64,000 bases of DNA from Apostichopus japonicus. Lineage: Eukaryota > Echinodermata > Holothuroidea > Aspidochirotida > Stichopodidae. Location: assembly GCF_037975245.1 (NCBI RefSeq), contig NC_092562.1:31870554-31934553 (forward strand), in the 5' to 3' direction. The translations under genes were made by a program, and so were the position numbers. The notes under the pieces were generated by a model. It saw only the letters and a program-made list of their open reading frames with translations. It did no database searches and was not told where the DNA came from. Positions 58,039-64,000 of this stretch are shown here, one piece after another (within the stretch, counting starts at the first letter, position 1; each line of letters starts with the position of its first letter).

Positions 58039-59070
58039 CACTGGCGGATCCAGGGCCTTTGTTTGGGAGGGGCCAAAGTGGCATTAGAGTGATATGGGGG
58101 AGGGGTCTAAGGGGAGGGGGTGCCCCCCTCCCCTTTGGAAAATTTTCTATTGCTGAATGCCCTCAGATGCAATTTGGTGCGACAAAAGTGTACAATGGTG
58201 ATGTTAATTTACTTCTAAAAAAAATGTTTCCCAGGTGTAATTTTCTAAAATATTTATAAAACAAAGTTGGGATCATCTTTCTCAAGAAATTTTATTTCTC
58301 ATAGGTTATAAATTTGTTACAACCAGCCTGTAACTGCAAAATGGTGTTAAACTGTAAATCCTCATGCTCATACATTTACATAGCTCCCAACTCTTGAGAA
58401 GGCAAATGCTGGTCCATGTCACGAATCGCCGTCCTGGGGGAGGGGTATAAGGGGAGGGGGTGTCCCCCTCCCCTTTTGATTTTTTTTGGAATCCTGGTTA
58501 TGCCTACATGTAAAATGGTGGCACTTAGAAAGGCTTTTGTCACCCAAAATTTTCTGAGAAATATGCATTTTTGTGTGTGTAACATCAATAAATTGAATAG
58601 TAGGTGATAATTCATTCTTTCCCGTGGCAAGAAAATGTTCGCTGCTCGCCCCAATGAAAAGAAATATAGGCTAATTTGAGGTTCAAATGATGCTGTAAAG
58701 GAGGTTTTATACTCTATTATGCTAAATGCTAAAGAAATGATGGTTGCTAAGTCAAAATTTGATGCAAATTTTTTGTATGTATACTTGACAATTACAATGC
58801 GGTTTTTTTCGGACGCTTGTGCGGGTCAGCGGGTTTGGGTGTTAGAATGCGGGTCTAATTCCCGCGAATTGCGGGTCAGTTGGGAGCTCTGCATTTAATT
58901 TTAAACCAGAAAACGAAAAGGGTTAGACTAGTCTACCACTGCTATTCCTCTCGATTTATTTAATTTCCAATCATATGATTTAGCGGATGTTCGGAAACAC
59001 TTTTTGGCTCACCTTTGGGGGGGCCATGGCCCCCCCCCCCCTTGCCCCCCCCCCCTTGGATCCGCCAGTG
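58039..59070. mobile_element. hAT-like element, 1.03 kb, with exact 8-bp target duplication
   Basis: Left end CACTGGCGGATCCAGGG, right end (inverted) CACTGGCGGATCCAAGG. The flanking 8-mers TCCTGCAT (58031-58038, 59071-59078) are identical. The G-rich hairpin module occurs twice (58095-58135, 58436-58475). CAGATGCAATTTGGTG is shared with the 367-bp MITE at 3935-4301, so both belong to one related group despite different ends. Confidence 0.93.
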
Positions 59071-59078
59071 TCCTGCAT

Positions 59079-59985
59079 CAATGGCAATGAAATATATATT
59101 CATTTAGGAGTAAATTGTCTGTACTTTTCATTAGTGATACAAGCTAACGTATTTCAGTCAATGGTTGAAAGGTTCAAACAGGTCAAATATTTGTCCTAAT
59201 TCAAGTAGAGCAACAATTTCTGCAGGAATCCAATTAGTTCATAACGATGCCCCAGCATCTCAAGCAATTTTATTGTACCGTTTATTGTGTGATAGTTGAT
59301 TCTCTGGTATGTGAATCCAACATGTGAATGCATTGGTGAGTTCTTTGCAAAATATTGATGCTGTATGCCAACGTCAGTACATAAACACAATTGAGCTTTG
59401 ACCTCAAGGAGAAAGATGCTGATGAAACATTCTCTGAGATATAAATACTTTTGCTTCCCTTACCAACTCTTGATACTCACGTGACGTAATATCATCATGA
59501 TCATACGGTTACAGATGTCTCCGATGCGAGGGAAATGTGGTTGAGAATGGATCAAATTGTTTGATTCCGTGTCCAGGCTCTATCTTGAACGCAGGCGCAA
59601 CCACGTGTACCTCTGGGGTGGGGGAGGGGGTAGCTATAGAACATCCCCTTCCCACTGGCAGACAAAAATATTACAAGAATTCTACTAGTGTGCAGTAAGT
59701 CAATGTATAACATGCGTTACAACCTGGACAGTTGTAAATATAGCACTATTTTGCATCGAAGCACCCCCTCCGCCGAATACCAAAATGTCTCAAAGGAGAG
59801 ATACACACTTACACCTCTCCCTGGAAAACTAACAACATATCCCATCACCACTCCAAACACTAGTGGTTGCACCGCTGATCTTGGGTGACTTCTTAAAATA
59901 TGTCCTTCGAGGAGAACGAATTTCTGCCTGGAACTGATATCATGAATCAAAGGTTTTCATTTCCTTGTTCATTCATAGTATTCTG
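59079..59985. other. Intergenic stretch, no gene recognised
   Basis: The short open frames (for example 59950-59717 minus) carry no motif. A G-rich phrase GGGGTGGGGGAGGGGGTAG is at about 59615-59633. Confidence 0.3.
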
Positions 59986-59989
59986 TACC

Positions 59990-60900
59990 ATTGTCTCCTT
60001 AGAGGGGAGTGAAGGGTAGACCATGGTCTCCTTAGAGCGGAGTGAAGGGTAGACCATGGTCTCCTTAGAGCGGAGTGAAGGGTAGACCATGGTCTCCTTA
60101 GAGCGGAGTGAAGGGTAGACCATGGTCTCCTTAGAGCGGAGTGAAGGGTAGACCATGGTCTCCTTGGAGGCCTGTGAAGGGTAGACCATGGTCTCCTTGG
60201 AGTGGAGTGAAGGGTAGACCATGGTCTCCTTGGAGGGGAGTGAAGGGTAGACCATGGTCTCCTTGGAGGGGAGTGAAGGGTAGACCATGGTCTCCTTGGA
60301 GGGGAGTGAAGGGTAGACCATGGTCTCCTTGGAGGGGAGTGAAGGGTAGACCATGGTCTCCTTGGAGGGGAGTGAAGGGTAGACCATGGTCTACTGGGAG
60401 GGGAGTGAAGTGTAGACCATGGTCTCCTTGGAGGGGAGTGAAGGGCAGTCCATGGTCTCCTTGGAGGGGAGTGAAGGGTAGACCATGGTCTCCTTGGAGG
60501 GGAGTGAAGGGTAGACCATGGTCTCCTTGGAGAGGAGTGGAGTGTAGACCATGGTCTCCTTGGAGGGGAGTGAAGGGTAGACAATGGTCTCCTTGGAGGG
60601 GAGTGAAGGGTAGACCATGGTCTCCTTGGAGGGAAGTGAAGGGTAGTACATGGTCGCCTTGGAGGGGAATGAAGGGCAGTCCATGGTCTCCTTGGAGGGG
60701 AGTGAAGGGCAGTCCATGGTCTCCTTGGAGAGGAGTGAAGGGTAGACCATGGTCTCCTTGGAGGGGAGTGAACGGTAGACCATGGTCTCCTTGGAGGGGA
60801 GTGGAGTGTAGACCATGGTCTCCTTGGAGGGGAGTGAAGGGTAGACCATGGTCTCCTTGGAGGGGAGTGAAGGGTAGACCATGGACTCTCTTGGAGAGGG
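59990..60900. repeat. 33-bp minisatellite, about 27 copies
   Basis: The unit GAAGGGTAGACCATGGTCTC CTTGGAGGGGAGT carries a 12-bp palindrome, AGACCATGGTCT. Because 33 is divisible by three, frames stay open on both strands (for example 60141-61007 plus, 60584-59973 minus); the repetitive KGRPWSPWRGV-like or STLHSPPRRPW-like peptides are artefacts. Variants of the left five copies (TTAGAGCGG) differ from the rest (TTGGAGGGG). Confidence 0.95.
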
Positions 60901-61489
60901 GAGAAGTTGTAGATTCTCTTTTAATTGTAGGAAGAGAAGGGGGAGGGGAGATTATCTATCGGATTAGGTGTAAGGTAAGTATTTCTAATTCCAATGTTTC
61001 TCGGTAATGTTGCAACGAATTGAGTTGCTCTAGGCAATTCAAAATGACAAATAGGTTCAGCAGTTGATTCTTAATCAATTCATATACTTGATAAACAGAA
61101 GATAAACTGAAACAAAAGAGGATTACAGTGAAACCGAAATGATAGACATATTGTATGTCGCTTTCATTGATACTTAATGATATTAACTACATTGTCTCGC
61201 AAAAAGTATTTGCACTGTATTGCCCCTCACCAAGCTATTGAATACTATTTTACAGAAAAGAGCGATCAGACTTATTACTCTCTCTCTCACCATAGGGATC
61301 ACACAAACGTGTTATTTAAGTCAATATTTACTGAAGCTCAATGATCTGTTCTATCTTAATATTCTCAGTTTTGTTTATCGTTCATTACACGAAATGCTAC
61401 CAAATACTCTGAATGCCTTCTCTACACAGAACTCGAACATCTACGCTCGCAACACTAGGCAAGCTGATTATCTGCACCCAAGGCAATGT

Positions 61490-62750
61490 CAGTGGCGGCG
61501 GAACCGGGGGGGGGGGGCTTGGGGGGGGGGGGCTCAGCCCCCCCAATGAAAAAGTTGAGGGGGCAAATGCATGATAAGCCCCCCCAATATTTACCAAGGC
61601 TCCGAAACGTGCATCTGCCCATTTTTTAATGCATACTTGTCGATCTGTCCGATGCACTCGTATATATACTATATAGGTGTAATAATTAAATATGATAATT
61701 GATTGTCTGTATCATGCCTCATCGAATATTAGTGTTTTAAATAAGAGGGTAATAAGCTAAACGCTACACTCATCAACATTTGCGTTTACACTACGAGTAC
61801 ACGCAAGGCGTGAAACATGGCTTTAAGTTTAAACGCAATCAATTATTAAACGAACAAAAACACAATATTAGCATTTCACCTGTACTGTATAGGGTACATG
61901 CATTCATGACATGATGACAGTGCTAGGTCATAGAAATTTGTTGGCAACTGCACATGGTTTTGGAATGACCCATTTGTTGACATTAAGAAATGCTTTCTGT
62001 TTTTTTTTCTGATGACATTTATTTAATTCAGGGGCGTCGGAGCCGGTACGGGCAGGTCCGGCGAACGCCGGACCAAAATTCACGACGCAAAAAAAAAAAA
62101 AGTAGAACTAAAAAATGTAAAAAAATTTTTTCGGAGGTATATGTTTCAATAATTTTCAATAATGATGACGGCAAGTAGGCTAAATGTGACTACTCTGGCA
62201 TGGCAGGGGTCTTGTTTTCAAGCTCGGGAAGTGCCATTTCCTGCAATCTGGGAGGCATATTTTCAAAATTTCTCCATTACGCTACGCGCCAATCATGGTG
62301 GCGCGTAGCGTAGTTTGACCTTCCAAACGTCCCCCGATAATTATGATAGTTGGCCACACTCTGAACCGCCGTACCAATCAAAAAAAGCTTCCGACGCCCT
62401 TGTCTGAATTATTGCATTTAATTGCAAGTAGTAATTTACTACACTCAAAAACGTCTTTGCGAGTACACGTCGAGTAATAGCTACTCTCTTAAAACACCAT
62501 CGAATATACAAATTACAATGTTTTTACAGATTTTAACGTGCAATCTGAGAAATTGCAGGCTTGAGACCCATGTTTTAGGGCTAGGTATTCGCAGCATAAA
62601 ACACTCGGGAAGTGCCGTTTCCGGCCATCTGGGGGGTTTGAAAAACCCAAAATTTCCTTGTTCGCTCCGCGCCAACCGATGTGGCGCTCCGCTTAGATAA
62701 TCTCCACATATTAGCCCCCCCCCAATAATTTTCCCGTTCCGCCGCGCCTG
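61490..62750. mobile_element. hAT-like element, 1.26 kb, with exact 8-bp target duplication, inside the LINE
   Basis: Left end CAGTGGCGGCGGAACCGG, right end (inverted) CAGGCGCGGCGGAACGGG. The flanking 8-mers GGCAATGT (61482-61489, 62751-62758) are identical, and the LINE reading frame is restored when the element is removed. It carries the H1 module inverted at 62600-62700 and a nested MITE at 62029-62402. Confidence 0.94.
62029..62402. mobile_element. Nested hAT-like MITE, 374 bp
   Basis: Left end CAGGGGCGTCGGAGCCGG, right end (inverted) CAAGGGCGTCGGAAGC. The flanks ATTTAATT and TCTGAATT match at only five of eight bases. Its H1 module (62225-62320) contains a perfect 14-bp inverted repeat, TACGCTACGCGCCA / TGGCGCGTAGCGTA, around a 7-base loop. 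Confidence 0.7.
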
Positions 62751-62924
62751 GGCAATGTCACAACAATATCTCTAAAAATAGCTCACATCATCGAGCCATC
62801 ACAATCTGGAATCCCCTACCTTTTACTGGCAATGCCTTCTTTAGTGGCTTTTAGCAAAAAAAAACTTACATGGCTAGAATTGGGATTTGGTTTTGCCTTC
62901 TACTCAATATTTGCTTGTACTTAT

Positions 62925-63068
62925 GGCAGGGGAGAGGGAGGGGAAGGGCGGGGCGGGGAGAGGGAGGGGAAGGGGAAGGGAAGGGGCGGGGAGAGGGAGG
63001 GGAAGGGAAGGGGAGAGGGAGGGGAAGGGAGGGGCGGGGAGAGGGAGGGGAAGGGGCGGGGAGGGGTG
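62925..63068. repeat. Purine-rich G/A low-complexity tract
   Basis: About 140 bp of GGGGAGAGGGAGGGGAAGG-type sequence on the plus strand, with scattered single C's. It has many G-runs of three or more, so it is compatible with G-quadruplex or triplex structure. The open frames through it (Gly/Arg/Glu) are artefacts. Confidence 0.93.
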
Positions 63069-63360
63069 GTTCTGTTTTGTTTTTGTTCTCTTGTCTAATT
63101 GTAAAGCTCTGTATTTTTTCAGGGAGCGTCACTACCCGACAAACCATATAGGTTGTTTTTTTAGTACACTTCCTTGCACAAGCTTTGTTTCTTATCTCCT
63201 TCTATGTTATATGTCAGACTTAGGTTGTGATAAAATAAAGTAAATGAAATGAAATAAACGTAATGAAAGGTAATTTAAACATTAACGCTTAGTCAGAACT
63301 AATAGTATGATTCACGCTGGTTAATTATATACTACCGAGAGATCAATCATCTCACTGTTC

Positions 63361-63813
63361 TCAACAACTTATGTAGAGGTTACTCGAACTGTAGGTGTCT
63401 TTATTATCAGCAAAACACTTGGCAGCAGCTCTGTCGCACTCACAAGTCCCTGCTCCACATTTATGCAAATTAGTGAACCGTTCAAACCATGAATATTCAG
63501 AAGGAGCACCTAGAAGAGAAAAGAAGCAGAACGTATCAATACTGTATGTTCATTGGCAACGTCTTCTTTTTCATCGTCACTGGCATCTCCATAGCAACCG
63601 TAGCCATTGCTTTCCTTCAAAGTCGTTAATTTGATTATCATCAGTAAACTAAGTGCTCTCATAATGTCGGAAACTAACTTACTGCAAGTAACGGAGGCGT
63701 CGGCTTGGCCGCAGTTGTTGCGTGAGTACTCGTAGTCTACAGTATACACAAGTTCATCAGGGGTACACTCACTATGCTGATCCTCGTAGCATCGGTCGTG
63801 GTCATAGCAACAT
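63361..63813 (-). CDS. Secretory phospholipase A2, last two exons
   Basis: Minus-strand exons 63813-63683 and 63509-63361 join in phase (1). The first opens with CCYDHDRCY, the active-site His motif of secreted PLA2 enzymes, followed by a Cys-containing stretch (NNCGQADASVTC). The second has FERFTNLHKCG and CECDRAAAKCF with the partner Asp, and ends at TGA after ISC. Secreted PLA2s hydrolyse the sn-2 ester of phospholipids using the His-Asp pair and Ca2+. The signal peptide and Ca2+-binding loop must lie on earlier exons beyond position 64000. Cys spacing fits a group I-like enzyme; a digestive, defensive or signalling role cannot be told from this part. No defects are seen. Confidence 0.92.
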
Positions 63814-63842
63814 CTAAACAAGGAAGAAAAGACGTTTATGTT

Positions 63843-63844
<2 letters not shown>

Positions 63845-63892
<48 letters not shown>
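63845..63892. repeat. (TA)n microsatellite in PLA2 intron
   Basis: A run of about 22 uninterrupted TA dinucleotides lies just upstream (minus orientation) of the acceptor of the penultimate PLA2 exon. Confidence 0.95.
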
Positions 63893-63893
<1 letters not shown>

Positions 63894-64000
63894 TTTATTT
63901 CATTTCATTTATTCAGATTTTTCATGCAAATATGGTACAGAGCTGTTTTGTATAAGGTAGTCTTATATACAAATAGAGGACCTTATACAATGCATTCCTT

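Larger units (their letters stand above)
61200..63260 (+). mobile_element. LINE reverse transcriptase tail, split by a hAT-like element
   Basis: The plus-strand frame 61220-61489 reads ILQKRAIRLIT, LLKLNDLFYLNILSFVYRSL and HEMLPNTLNAF, a typical C-terminal part of a jockey-superfamily (CR1/L2/Crack-like) reverse transcriptase. After the insertion at 61490-62750 the frame resumes: NNISKNSSHHRAITIWNPLP, then F.KKLTW. The 3' tail (63236-63256) is TAAATGAAATGAAATAAA. It is 5'-truncated and inactive. Confidence 0.78.

Noticed and set aside
60141-61007. A 288-codon plus-strand frame and 203/163-codon minus-strand frames
   Set aside because: All are read through a 33-bp minisatellite whose period is a multiple of three; no start context, domain or splice structure supports a protein.
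62832-63243. Gly/Arg/Glu-rich and Pro/Ser-rich frames
   Set aside because: They are read through a G/A low-complexity tract within LINE remnants.
63361-63813. Venom toxin function for the PLA2
   Set aside because: Only the shared catalytic and disulfide pattern is visible; secreted PLA2s are widespread digestive and signalling enzymes and nothing here points to venom.

Overview
This is eukaryotic animal DNA, about 64 kb, AT-rich, with short coding exons, canonical GT/AG introns and a heavy load of transposons and minisatellites. No operons, prokaryotic signals or CRISPR arrays were seen. The gene content (an alpha-2,8-sialyltransferase, a peroxisomal HSDL2, a secretory phospholipase A2) and the repeat style point to a marine deuterostome invertebrate. 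An echinoderm, perhaps a sea cucumber, is my best guess; this is inference, since no species marker was identified.

Host genes. (1) 16271-29565, plus strand: a sialyltransferase of the ST8Sia family in about eight exons, with sialylmotifs L, S, III and VS readable; one microexon is unresolved by one base. (2) 34346-38278, plus strand: a complete four-exon, 207-residue HD-domain phosphohydrolase (COG4339-like) whose exon phases all agree. (3) 48250-54530, plus strand: HSDL2 (SDR domain plus SCP2 domain), eight exons, lacking only its short first coding exon, with a C-terminal SKM resembling a peroxisomal signal. (4) 63361-63813, minus strand: the last two exons of a secretory phospholipase A2, the rest lying beyond the window.

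Region by region. 1-12500 is almost wholly mobile DNA: the tail of one element, a 440-bp palindrome, a decayed multi-exon element (about 1854-11107) with ACACTCT termini and TTGGGCAA subterminal repeats, and at least five hAT-like elements inserted into it or into each other. 12500-16200 is mostly unique DNA with a 62-bp tandem array. 16200-29600 is the sialyltransferase with intronic hAT-like insertions and several minisatellites. 29600-34300 is intergenic with one 1.15-kb hAT-like element. 34300-38400 is the HD gene with a 35-bp minisatellite filling intron 3. 38440-42905 is a three-level nest: hAT-like MITEs inside a Ty3/Gypsy LTR element inside a CR1-like LINE. 43000-48250 holds LINE and SINE remnants and a repeat rich in direct AGGTCA motifs. 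48250-54530 is HSDL2 with tandem repeats in its introns, including ten decoy copies of one splice acceptor and exon head. 55800-64000 holds further repeats, a 33-bp minisatellite, a LINE split by a 1.26-kb hAT-like element, and the PLA2 gene end.

The most distinctive theme is a population of non-autonomous hAT-like elements with varied GGCG-type termini, many with exact 8-bp target duplications, that share two GC-rich hairpin modules although their ends differ.
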